Assembly (NCBI RefSeq): GCF_010183535.1
Contig: NC_071333.1
Span: 5,640,587 to 5,704,586, forward strand
Reading direction: 5' to 3'
DNA length: 64,000 nucleotides
Source: Caenorhabditis remanei
Taxonomy: Eukaryota; Nematoda; Chromadorea; Rhabditida; Rhabditidae
Shown in pieces: positions 20,985 to 31,840 of this stretch (position 1 is its first letter; every line of letters starts with the position of its first letter). The translations under genes were made by a program, and so were the position numbers. The notes beneath the pieces were generated by a model that did no database searches, was not told the DNA's origin, and saw only the letters and a list, made by a program, of their open reading frames with translations.

Positions 20985-22870
20985 CACGTGCCAACCAAGA
21001 TGAGGATAGCTACAAAACTCCAGAAAATGAGGACGATGATAACTCGGTGAAAGTGTTGAATGCCACGATTGGGAAATAATCTAGAAAGCCAGTTGACCAG
21101 ACAGTGATGATGATTCGTCCGGCTGGTCGACAGAGAGAGACACCAACTCATCTGACGACTATTAGAATGTCACAAAGATGGAACAACTTTGCCGTTATTT
21201 CTTAAAATAAGTGTTCCGCAAGAAGAAGAATGACAAGAAAGTATATTCCGAAACTTTTGGACATTTCCAATGAGCAGCATCTTCGTCTCGGAATTCATAT
21301 CAAGACCAGTTTCTGCATCATCTCGGCTCTCTTCGTACTTAACGGCAAAATCCGTGAGTTTATGGGGTACGAGACGTTCATGAACACGTTGACCACTGCC
21401 TAAAAGCTGCTGGTTCTCCTTATTAGGACCGACCGCAACAGGTTATTTGACACTTATGCCGAAGAAGATGAGAATCTAAAGGTAAGATATTACTAGCGTG
21501 TTCAAGTGGTTCAATAATTTGCTTGTTTACAGGATGAGGAAGATTCTATTCATGAAAGTATTGGATGGCGAATTAGCGAAGATACTTCAGTAGGCGGATT
21601 GTCACCCGAATGAAGACATCGAATAGCTGAGGGCTGAGAAAGACGTGTGCCAAATTAACAAAAAGCAGAGAGCCACGTTAAACTTAGCGGGTGTTTCGAA
21701 ACCTTCGACAAGCACGAAGTCTTCGTCACGCAAGAAGAAAAAGGATTACTTGTTGCAGAAGATCTACAGCTTGGATGATGAGAGGCATTGTGCCAGAGTC
21801 CTTCTTCTCATGAGTCATATGACATTGTTAATCATTCCGATATTGACATTCAAGTTCTCTACAACTTAACCATTTGCCAACTTGGACTATGTGCTTTTTG
21901 CCACGGATCCATACGCGAAGCTCATCAAGGACTTTCCAGGATTCAAAACACTCACCGTGCCAAAGAATTGCTCGCTCAAGCTGTTGGAACACGTCAACAC
22001 GAAAACACTGCCGAACAAGAGGAGATCGAACGTTCCCGCCAGGTTCCTTATCACATGCACATCGATGTCGAACTTATGGAATGTGTCTTTTTGATTTGTT
22101 CAATGCTTTTTGAGATTCCACACATGCCCAGCTGTGAGTTTGAGATGCGTCTTAGTATGCTTAACCGCAGTTTCCACTTAAACAAATCAAAAAAAATCAG
22201 TGACCGGACAACCAGAAAACACTTGTGAACATGTCGTTACTGCATTAAAAACCATGCTCAAGGAGACTGGAGGAAGTGTAAGAAGTACATTGTCAGCAAC
22301 AAGATGAACCAGAAGGTGTGAAACCTCTTCCGAGCATGCCAAGAGAATGATTGTGAGACGTATTTAAGAGGAATCACTTCGCACATACCTTCTCACCTAC
22401 TTGACCGTTTATGCTACAGGTTTACTCAAGAGGTTTGCTTCGTTGTTCGAGCTTTTGAAGAAAGATGTGCACAGCATTATCAGGTAACAGAACTGTTTTC
22501 ACAGCTTATTTTTGATAAAAAATTTTCAGTAAGATGATCCTCCAAAATGAATTGACAGCCACACCCGACGAGCCAACTAACTCCCTTACTATTGGACCAA
22601 CTCGTCTTTGAATGCTTGCACTCAACTTGTTCAACAAACTCCAAACTCATGCTGAGAATAATGAGCGAATTCTCAACCCACGTACATGAAGGCTATCAAG
22701 GACCTGGATTGTGATTTCCAGGAATAAACGAGCGGCAAGGAGACAAGCAGAAGAAAAGAGGAGGTTTCCAAGGATGACGACGTGAAGGACAAGGATAAGA
22801 CGGGAAGCGAGGAAACTCAGGCTCACAGGGTGGTCAATAGCGTCGTCATCCAAATTAGCAACGTGCTTTC
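20985..22870 (+). pseudogene. Decayed eIF3 subunit C copy B, longer
   Basis: Pieces of eIF3c run in the right order. First is an acidic Ser/Asp N-terminal piece with SSGW (about 21105). The helix block SFCIISALFVLNGKIREFM lies at about 21310. Then come SYDIVNHSDIDIQVLYNLTI (about 21805), RAKELL, and RQVPYHMHIDVELMECVFLI (about 22035), which matches the highly conserved RQVP-H-HI--ELLE-V block. Next is EESLRTYLLTYLTVY (about 22365) with its PCI-domain continuation KKDVHSIIR, and then KMILQNELTATPDEPTNSLT. The end is rich in Arg. Stops occur throughout (for example near 21080, 21205 and 22320) and frames change several times. A splice-like boundary with GTAACAG and TTTTCAG lies at about 22483-22529. 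Confidence 0.85.
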
Positions 22871-23099
22871 CAAATTTTCATTATTCAATTGTTTCTTCTC
22901 TCTGTAAAATCCGCCATCAATTTTTTTTTTCAGTTGTTCCAGTTGGCTTTTTGTTGTTGAATTGATCAGTTCTTGAATATTTTTCACTATTCTCTTTTCT
23001 ATCCCCGTTCAATTATTTCCTTCCCTACAACTTCGTTAACCTTCTATAATATCTTAATTATTCTTGTTGGGTTTCCGTACGTTTCATCGAAGGTGGGAA

Positions 23100-23690
23100 A
23101 CAACCAGAATTTTTCGATAAAAACGTTGCCAACGCGTTGGAAAATGTGACAGACAATAGGAACGGAAGAGAACTCAACGATAACTTCATCTGGTGGAGTA
23201 CTTGACAAGCAGGCACGTTTCTTCAGTAACGAGAGAAGAGGTGGAGATTCTGATAAAGAGGTTGAATATGATGAAGATGATCAAATATATGACGATGAGG
23301 AGCTTTTCGGAGAGGAGATTGTCAAGGACGAGGAGCTAATTAGAGAAGAAACTGAGAGATCAGACCGGAGAGAACAAAACAGAAAGTTGTGGATGATGGT
23401 TAAAAATGTCTTATGAATAAAAATACAATACTAATTAGGTAGAAAACTTTTCCTTTTTTATAATAATACATATTTTTCAAAATGGGAGAGCTTGATAATG
23501 ACAGTCATTTGTCATTCAATGCACAAACATCTACAATCATCCAAGAATGATTGAAGAGCCACATGGATTGTCAAGAAAAGCCTTGAAACGGCATTTGTGA
23601 GAGAGGCAAGAAAGCAGAGAGGAATTGAGAAAAATGCCAAGAAGACTATACCTGAAAAGGAGAAACAAAAGGTGAGAGTGAGCTACAGTT
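23100..23690 (+). pseudogene. Decayed LTV1 copy B
   Basis: Landmarks parallel copy A: FDKNVANALENVTDNRNGRE; an acidic tract with EYDEDDQIYDDEELF; a damaged YNHP region (about 23520-23560); and the C-terminal basic block (about 23600-23665). The internal acidic part is shorter than in copy A and the WDCE motif has been lost. Stops and frame changes occur after about 23190 and around 23360. It follows eIF3c copy B by about 230 bases, which supports descent from an eif-3.C/LTV1 gene pair. Confidence 0.75.
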
Positions 23691-24162
23691 AACTGGAAAC
23701 GTTACTATTTTGTTTCAGCTTTCCATAGGACCCATCAGACAGATTAAAGCTTGCCCAATCTATGAAACACAATACAAGTGATCATCTTACAGACGATCGG
23801 TTTCTGAGCACAATTGTCAAACAAAGATTCTGAGAACCCCCGGAAGGAAACAATGGTTTTAAAATTCAATGTTCAAAATAAACATATAAGAAATTTCAAC
23901 AGCTTTTCAGTGTTCATCATTAATAAATTGATATTCTTTTCCCGAAATTCTAAAAAATTGTTGGGAAGAACAACTGACTATAGCAGAAATGTTGAAAATA
24001 GTGGTACGGTAGATGTTCATAATGGCTCGAGACCACAGTACCCCAGTTTGACGTTATGCTTTGTTTGGGTGATAACGTGCCTTCTTTAGAAACCGAGTGG
24101 AGTTTTTGGACTTGATGTTCACAGTTCCTGCCTGATATGAACTTTGTAAAAACGGAAGAATA

Positions 24163-24390
24163 ATATTTTTAACTCTTGCGGGCTTCCAAAAATTATTTTT
24201 GTGGGGAAAAGAACCTGGTACCAACAGAGTCCTTTATCACAAATATGGCCCTCCTTCCACATAAACTTCCACAGTCTCATATTTGATCATTGTTAGTGGA
24301 CACTCGCAACGACTTATGCGCAATTGGCGGCCAAAAACTTACCGGGTTCCGCCAGTTGCTATGTTTTACGTGCAAAGGGCGGAGTGCGAG
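24163..24390. repeat. GC-rich hairpin repeat, copy 2 of 3
   Basis: It opens with the same CTTGCGGGCTTCCAAAAATT block and has the same core, but the stem is degraded (TTGGCGGCC versus GCCAGTTGC). It shares a further downstream block (TTTTTTGGCAGAATGAGAGT) with copy 3 that copy 1 lacks. Confidence 0.8.
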
Positions 24391-26531
24391 ACTAGGGGCA
24401 AATGTATCGTCGTATGATTTTTTGGCAGAATGAGAGTTTGGGACAGGCCCACCGGCGAAAACGCCATCTTGAGTATGGAAACTAACAGACTAGCCTATCG
24501 AAAGACTGAAAGTAATGGACATGTCGCGGTGAATGACTTTATTGGAGCACGATTCCATAAGGCTAGATTATAGCTCTTCGATGTTACCAATTGATTCTGT
24601 GTTCAGAGCAAAAATGAGACACTTTCAGTTTTCCCCCAACCGATCATATGACCGCAATATACTTGGATCCAATACACATTTAGAACCGCCGCAATCCGCG
24701 TTTTGTCCTTTTTAGTTTGGAGGTCCTCAGTTCCATTTTAATTTTTTTTCCAACGGTTATCACTAAAGTGAAAATTCCACAAAAACAAAGAAACTAGCAG
24801 TCGGCCAAACTTTATAGTCATTTTTTGCAAGTTCACGTTCATGAGACACAATAGAGAAAAAGAACATATTTTGAAGAGTCGAGAATGAAACATGAAAGTA
24901 GACCTTTTCATTGACTTGAGTCAGTCTCCAAATATTATGAAGTTTGTTTTGTTCATTTGACGTTTTATATTTTTTAACTTTTTTCATGGACCTTGTTAGA
25001 TCACAAAAAATGTATTTTTAGCCCTTGCGGGCTTCCAAAAATTATTTTGTGGGGATGTGGACATCGTACCAACCTCCTTTATCACAAATATGACCCTCCT
25101 TCCACATTAACTTTCACAGTTTCATATTTGATCAATGTTACTGGACACTCGCTATGACTTATGGGCAAGTAGCGGCCGACATTAACCGGGTTCGGCCGGC
25201 TGCTATGTTTTACGTGCAAGTGGGCGGAGTGGATGACTCGGGCAGGAGTATCGGCGTATGACCTTTTGGCAGAATGAGAGTTTGGGACAGGCTAAGAGTG
25301 GTTCATCTTCATCTGACCATGAGTTGCTTAGAGTTTTTTTTTCAATAATTGTTTTGTTTTGCTTTTTGTTACAACATTTATGAAAAGATAAAACTACTGT
25401 TCCGACTTTTATCATTCCTCAATCTGTTAAATTGGAAAATGTTCAGATCAGCACATCGCTTGACCACGGCTCACATTGTACTTTGAAAGGATAAAAATAT
25501 TTAAAATCAATCTCAGTGCGGCTCTGTACACTGTTAGTTTTTAGTTGTTAGTTTTTTTTTCTCCTCAATTCACGCTACTGAAAGATTTACACTTTACTCG
25601 AGATTTTCTGATACCTCTTGAAGTATTCCATTTTTAGCGTATAGAAAGTTTGTACGTTCATGTACTACTTTTTGTATTGATATTGATTCTGTGTAACTAG
25701 TAGAAAGCAAAAGTAACATCTAGTAACAATGACATCATTTTTTGAACAGTCTTTAGAATCATGAGTACCTTGCACAGAGACTTCATTAGAGCTGTCTAGA
25801 CACTTAACATCTGGCGGCTGTTCTCTTTTACTTGAATATGACATCACTAGCTTAATTTTGGCGGTCTTCACGCTTAGAGATCATTCTGGTAATGTTTCGA
25901 AAAGCAGACGCGTGTTCAACAGATGTTTGCATTTTTGATACAAATGGCAGAATCACAAATCGCCAGTAACCTGTACATGTGTTCCACATACGTTTAATGA
26001 TGGGCGGAGTTTGGAGACAATTCAGTATAGCAGGCTCACTAAAATCAGTCTTTCATTCTTCACTGGCCGTGAGGATATATCATTTATTTTATGTTTTGAT
26101 TGACACATCTCTGTTGCTCCAAAGGGAAAATAATCAATTCAAAGTAAATTCATGTGCTTTGGGTGACATTTCGAACGAACTGAATAAAACCATTATAGTG
26201 ATTCATCATGTGCTTTGCACTTTGTCATGACATTTTGAAATGGTACGTAAATGTGTAATAGTTGTAGTAGATGAGTAGGTAAATATAATCCTTTCCTCTT
26301 TGTGCTCACTTTTTGTCTTTTTTTTTGGTAATTCTAATCTTATTGTCAATCTTTTGTTTATCTCTGCATATATATTAACTCCGTTTTTACTGATTATAAT
26401 ATTAGATATTATTCTAGGAATAATTTTTCATTCTATTAACATTTTTTTTTCAAAGCAGTGCTTTTCCATTACTCGTTTTCCTGATATACGGCCACTCTTT
26501 TCGATTTTTGAAGTTTCTTATCCAGGTGACA
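24391..26531. other. Gene-free stretch with repeat remnants
   Basis: Apart from the third GC-rich hairpin repeat I see no feature. ORFs of 60-90 codons show no motifs. The last few hundred bases are AT-rich and probably contain the aminotransferase promoter. Confidence 0.4.
25010..25240. repeat. GC-rich hairpin repeat, copy 3 of 3
   Basis: The core stem is AGCGGCCGACATTAACCGGG followed by TTCGGCCGGCTGCT. It retains both the opening block and the continuation TTTTACGTGCAAGTGGGCGG. The sequence beyond it (TTTTGGCAGAATGAGAGTTT) is shared with copy 2. Confidence 0.85.
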
Positions 26532-28583
26532 ATGACAACATCATTCAATCCGATTCCAGCCGAAAGAGTTGGTGACCAATCTCCTTCGATCTGGTAAGTT
26601 ATCTTTAAACCACTTCCTAGGTAAAAATGAAACTTTTTGTTTGCACATGCTAGAATGTTTCATACTTTTCAAGGTTCGGGCTGGGCCGGCCCGTGCCGGG
26701 CTTTGTCTGCGAAATTAAGCCACGTCCCGAAGCCCCGGGTGATTGGCGCCAAAATTCAACATTCAAAATTTTTGAATTTTTTTTCACAATAAGGTCACAT
26801 TTTTGACTATCATTTAGAACTAGACGAAATTCTGAAAAATCAAATCCAAAATCAATGTTTACATTTTCGATGAAAAATTGAAAAAATGGCGAAGAAATTG
26901 GTTCATTTTTTGATGTCGGGCCTTCGGGCCTTCTAGAGGCTTGCCAGACTGGGCAGAACCTTGACAAGTATGGAATATTTTGTTTGAAATATCACCAGTT
27001 TTGTTTCAGGGTCGAGTTGACTGCTCTAGCTGCAGAATCTAGAGCGGTAAATCTCGGTCAAGGATTCCCAGACGGACCAGCACCGAAGTTTGTCACTGAA
27101 ATTCTCAAGAAGATTTCCAAGAAACCAGGTTTGGTCGAAGCTCACCAGTACACTCGTGGCTTTGGTCATCCGAAACTTGTTGAAATGCTCTCAAAGTGGT
27201 ACACCACTTTCTACAAAGTCAATGTTAACGCATTGGAAGATATCCTAATCACCGTTGGAGCGTACCATGCATTGTACTACGCATTCCAAGCTTGGATCAA
27301 TAAAGGAGACGAAGTCATCGGTGAGTTTTTATTCATATTTTTTGAGAAATGAAAGAGCCAATTTCTGAAGCTGACTGACTAGAGCTACGCAGATACGTCT
27401 GCAGTGGGTGAAATGGGGTGTTCGTTTCACCTAATTTTGAAAAGAGCACCAACTGAATGGTCAGCGAAAGGCGGATCAGACAGATTAGCTCACACATAAC
27501 TATCCCGCTATTAAAATCATTCTAATAACTCAATTTTTCCATTATTTCCAATTTTAGTGATCGAGCCAGCATTTGATTGCTATGGACCTCAAATCAGGTT
27601 TGCTGGAGGGATCCCAGTTTCTGTTCTCATGCAACTACCAGAAAAAGCTGAAAGTGCTGCTGAATTCAAAATCAACTTCACTGAACTCGAGGAAAAAATC
27701 AGCGAGAAGACCAAGATGATTGTCATCAATAATCCTCATAATCCCACTGGAAAACTCTTCACTCTTTCTGAACTTGAGAGCATTGCCGAACTTGCCAAGA
27801 AGTACAACTTGATTGTGGTTGCAGATGAGGTCTACGAGTTTCACGTCGAAAAACACCTAGACATGATTCGCTTTGGTGAGATATAGTAAATGGAGGGAAG
27901 ATTAACTGTATGATGTTTCAGCGAGCCTTCCAGGCATGTACGAGCGGACCATCTCCATTGGAAGTGCCGGAAAAGTTTTCTCCGTGACTGGGTGGAAATT
28001 AGGATGGGCAATTGCCCCGAAAAACCTCCTGGCTCCACTCAAAACCATTCACCAGAATTGTGCCTATACTTGCTCCACACCGACCCAGTTGGCCGTCGCT
28101 AAGGCTTTTGCGTATGAATTCCCCAAGTACTTCAACAATTCGAAAAAGTCATATTTGGCTCACAAATTGCCCAAAGAGATTGCTGTGAAACGTGCCAAAC
28201 TCGCTGAAATGCTCGCGACAGCTCAGTTCTCTCCGATCATGCCCGAAGCGGGATTCTTTATGGTGGCGGACTATACAAATGCTAAAAATAGTGAGTGATT
28301 GAAATATATTTTATTTTTCAGAGTTTTTTTTCTAAAAAGACAAATTCTATTTCCAGTTCCGATCTTCACAAAATCCGGCCAAAAAGAGTCGGATGACCCA
28401 GCCGACTTGCTTTTCACCAGATGGCTCTGTCGCGAAAAGAAGCTTGCTGTAATCCCATTGACTGCGTTTTTTTCTACACCGGAAATGAAGCACTCGAACA
28501 ACAACATGGTGCGCATCTGCTTTTTCAAAAAAGTCGAAACTCTTGATAATGCCAAGAAAATCCTTGATATGTTTGCTCAGTAA
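26532..28583 (+). CDS. Kynurenine--oxoglutarate transaminase, 428 aa
   Basis: This is a fold-type I PLP aminotransferase of the kynurenine aminotransferase / cysteine-S-conjugate beta-lyase family, acting in tryptophan catabolism (kynurenine to kynurenic acid). Five exons (26532-26593, 27010-27320, 27558-27875, 27922-28290, 28357-28583) join in frame. Diagnostic segments are VELTALAAESRAVNLGQGFP at the N-terminus; NNPHNPTGK (cofactor-binding Asn); VVADEVYEFHV (Asp and Tyr at the cofactor); and SIGSAGKVFSVTGWKLGWAI, whose Lys near residue 248 is the expected Schiff-base lysine. Near the C-terminus AGFFMVADY and NMVRICFFK complete the fold. The length matches cytosolic family members and no targeting peptide is evident. 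A CAG before the ATG (TTATCCAG at 26518-26525) may be a spliced-leader site. Intron 1 contains a hAT-like MITE. C. elegans has nkat-1 and paralogues; I cannot tell which one this is. Confidence 0.93.
26661..26972. mobile_element. hAT-like MITE in aminotransferase intron 1, 312 bp
   Basis: The terminal inverted repeats are CATACTTTTCAAGGTTC and GAACCTTGACAAGTATG. The flanks are GAATGTTT (26653-26660) and GAATATTT (26973-26980), an 8-base duplication with one mismatch, as expected of hAT transposons. The sub-terminal parts are GC-rich (GGGCCGGCCCG) and the middle is AT-rich. No coding capacity is present. Confidence 0.8.
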
Positions 28584-29314
28584 CATGGAATCTTTGTTTA
28601 CTAATCTAAAATCCTATTCTATTTTTGTATGGCTACTCTTTTTTCTCTTTTTTTGTGACAATGAAATATTTAATAATTTAAACTGTGTCTTTCATTTTGT
28701 GAGGTAAACGATTTGTTTTCACAGCCAAAAATCCAGCGAGGTTTATCAAGGAAACTCTAGTTTGTTTGTTTACAGAGTCCTCAAAAAGAGCTGTAAATTA
28801 ACAGCCAAAGACATACTGAAAACCGAGTTAAAAATTAGACTGCGAACTTTCACGTTCAGGAACTATGTTTTCAAATCTAGTCGCATGCTTTAAAAGGGGA
28901 TAGAACTATTTTCTGAGTTTCAGATATTTTAACATGGATCGTCGCAAAATTTATGAGACAATCGAATATCCTCATGGGGCGGAACGGAACGGGGTGGGTT
29001 TTGAAAATACTCGACCCGGCCTTTGGCAAATATGCTATCCTATATGAAAACCGAGATTAGAGCGGGAATTTGATATTTGAGGCTAAATGACTCCTTGAGT
29101 ACACTATTCCTCAAAAAAATTGAGTGTGAGAGATATGAATTGAACTAGTATCTTTTTTTGAGTTTTTCTCATTTTTCTTTCACTGTCAATGTCCAAAAAG
29201 TCGTATAAATTATACAACAGCAGTTTCGATTATCTAAGCACCCTACATAGAAATAATTCATATGTATATATCTTCATTTTGTTCCTACCCAATTGTCATT
29301 ACCAATTTCCAGCA

Positions 29315-30638
29315 ATGTCTCTGAAAATGGAACTATTTTCTGGGAATTGTACGGTTTGTTATAAACGTGCTATCTATTATAATTACAATGTAAGAAACCC
29401 AGTTTACTTTACGCAATGTTCTGTTATTTCAGTGCTCTGCATGTGAACCATGCAAAATGTACTATCGGAGAAGCATCACAAAGTATTGTCGGTACACATA
29501 TGAACGCAATAGAAAGTGCTATGATGGTGAGTTTTCTGGAGATATCGCAAAAAAAAACGTGTTTCTTAATTGAAGGTCCTCCACCTCTATCTTACAAAGA
29601 CCTGAACTGCAAGGCATGTCGTTTTTACAAGTGTCAAAAGATTGGAATGCATGTGAACTATGAAACAGTTCCTATGTTGGTTATAGAAAAGCATGGTTTT
29701 GTTGCAGAAACATTAAGAAAATTGATTAGACTTGACGATAAAAGATTTGAAACCTTGAAAAAGTTTTTTACTCTAGAGAACCCCACTCTAAAACAACTTG
29801 TTGAGAAAAGAGGAACAAATATTTTAACTGTGAAACAAGTGAGTTTCATTTTGATGGAAATTAATCGGAAACTATGTCCTTCCAGAAATCTGTGCCTGAG
29901 CTAACCGTTGCAGACTGGTGTTTCTTTTATACGTACACAACAATAGTTTTTCTCTTGAACGCGGCGTTTATGAATGACGTAGAGAATCGAGATAGAGTAG
30001 GAATCGTTACGTCTTCGATAATTGAAAATATTGAAGTTTCAGGTGATTCTGTTGCGGGAAAATACTGTCAAAACAATGCTTTTGCTAAGTTCTTTTAATG
30101 CAATAAGCAAGAGACTTGAAAGAATTGTGTTGCCGAAAGGACAAAATGTTTTTCCGGAGGAGATAAGAAAGTGAGAAATTCTCAGAATCATGTTCGTTTC
30201 CACTAAACATAATTCAAGATTATTTGGCAATGCTCCCGAGTTTCTTGAAAAAGTGACAGGCATGCTTGTTAGAAAACTTATTCCATTGAAAATAGCAATT
30301 GAGGAATTGCTGCTAATTATTGCCATATTTTTTTGCGATTCTGGTGAAAGTCAGTTTTAATTGAACACTCAGAATAATACAACTATTCAGGTGCTTTGCC
30401 CATATCCGAAAAAAGCAGAATGCTTATGAAGAGTCGTCACAATAAGTATTGTTTAGACCTTCTCAAGTATTGCCATTTTGCCTCTCCAGATAATTTCCAA
30501 ACACGGTATGCTGACTTATTGGGAATTCAAGCAGTTCTACAGGAAAATTTCGAATGCATTGAATATATTGCACTAACTATTCGTATTCAAATGAAGCTCA
30601 CTGGCCACAAAAAGCTATTCAATGACATTATTTTATAA
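29315..30638 (+). CDS. Nuclear hormone receptor (supplementary nematode type), 347 aa
   Basis: Ligand-regulated or orphan transcription factor. Seven exons (29315-29389, 29433-29526, 29576-29838, 29886-29996, 30043-30170, 30219-30343, 30391-30638) splice into one frame with introns of 43-49 bases. The DNA-binding domain spans residues 10-85. The first finger is CTVCYKRAIYYNYNCSACEP, with CKMYYRRSIT following. The second finger is CRYTYERNRKC followed by CKACRFYKCQKIGM. The ligand-binding domain follows, with VKTMLLLSSF, then LVRKLIPLKIAIEELLLI (helices 8-9) and RYADLLGIQAVL. An in-frame TGA at 30172 disappears if the 48-base GTGAG...TTCAAG intron (30171-30218) is spliced. The start follows TTTCCAG by two bases, a likely spliced-leader site. 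The P-box, CEPCK in place of the common CAACA-F type, is unusual. Confidence 0.85.
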
Positions 30639-30966
30639 ATTTATCTTGTTTTCACTTTAAAAAGAGTAGTTTTATATATTTTTCTCTATTTTTATGTTTC
30701 ATATTCATGATTTTTTTTATATTTGCATATATTCTTGTTGTTTCAAATAAAATATTTCCACCCTTTTTATTCGGAAAAACATGGGAAATGTCTATGAGAA
30801 TATGAAAAAAGATTTGTTATCACTAACAGACGACTTGAGGAATCGTCAGGTTTTGTTATAAAACGGTGACAACGTTGAAAAGCATGGAGGAATTTATGCA
30901 GTGATTATCTTGTGTGTTTGAAGAGGTGTTCTCTATTTAGATCAGTGATCAGAGACCAATAAATAC

Positions 30967-31345
30967 CATACTTGCAAACCGGGCCGAAACGGGCCGACCC
31001 GGGCCGGCTCGTAACTTGCTTCAAACGCAATATTTTGAGCTGAAAAATATACCAAAATGTAGATCTCGACGAGTTCTATGTCCGTGACCTACTGCGGGCC
31101 GGATGGTTATTCGTTATTGTGCCGCGGGCCGGGCTAGAATGGCTTTTTTGGCCGTTTTCGCTTTTTTTGGCACTTTTTCCCGGCCCGCGGCACATTAACG
31201 AATAGCCATCCGGCCCGTATTACATCAGTGACATAGAACTCGTCGAGATCTACATTTTGGTATATTTTTCAGCTCATAATATTGCGTTTGAAGCGAGTTA
31301 CGGGCCGGCCCGTTTCGGCCCGTTTCGACCCGGTTTGCAAGTATG
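30967..31345. mobile_element. hAT-like palindromic MITE, 379 bp
   Basis: It is an almost continuous palindrome. The ends are CATACTTGCAAACCGGG and CCCGGTTTGCAAGTATG. The flanks are perfect 8-base duplications, ATAAATAC at 30959-30966 and 31346-31353, the signature of hAT insertion. The arms carry GGGCCGGCCCG-like GC blocks and a conserved AT part (ATACCAAAATGTAGATCTCG). The first eight bases match the MITE in the aminotransferase intron, so both belong to one broader family. Confidence 0.9.
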
Positions 31346-31768
31346 ATAAATACTTTTTGCTATGTATCCTTCATGACAATTTATTCCTTATTAGTGTACG
31401 CTACAAACTGAACAGCTATTTATCAAGGTTTGTTTTGTTTCTAGAAATAATCGCCTTAAAAAAGGTTGAAGACACCTAGAACTTTTTTTGCATTATGCTT
31501 AAATATTTAAAGTTTGATAGCTAATATTCTGCGATACCGGAATATAAAAAATTTCCACTAACATAAATTGGTTTCCCTTCGTCCACTGCGTAGGTTTTAA
31601 ACTATCAATAACAACGTTGTAAAACTGTTTGTCAGTAAGAGCGGTTCATTTTCACGTGTCACTGGTTTTGTCAGTGGTACACCCTTTGATAAAATATATA
31701 AATAAATCTAAAAGAGGTAAGGATTGATAGAATGTAATTAATTCGGTTCTCGGAACCCGGTTTTTTGC

Positions 31769-31840
31769 CTGATAGGTTACTCAACAAATCCTCAACTACA
31801 TGAATGAACTAGTTGTATGGATTAGTTGATAACCTATCAG
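31769..31840. repeat. Imperfect hairpin, about 22-bp stem
   Basis: CTGATAGGTTACTCAACAAA on the left pairs with TTAGTTGATAACCTATCAG on the right around a loop of about 30 bases. The outer bases (TTTTTTGC versus CGTAAAAC) extend the symmetry slightly. It is probably a small foldback element relic. Confidence 0.75.

Larger units (their letters stand above)
22910..24390. repeat. Segmental copy B of the LTV1 region
   Basis: This is the direct-orientation counterpart of 15881-17780. It starts about 40 bases after the end of eIF3c copy B, so here the eIF3c-then-LTV1 order and the short spacer expected of a nematode operon are preserved. Confidence 0.75.

Noticed and set aside
26300..26575. Hydrophobic 91-codon ORF just before the aminotransferase
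   Set aside because: It is AT-driven hydrophobicity and overlaps exon 1 of the aminotransferase in a different frame.
30172..30174. In-frame TGA in the nuclear receptor, suggesting a pseudogene
   Set aside because: A 48-base intron from 30171 (GTGAGA) to 30218 (TTCAAG) removes it and keeps the frame, and its length matches the other introns of the gene.
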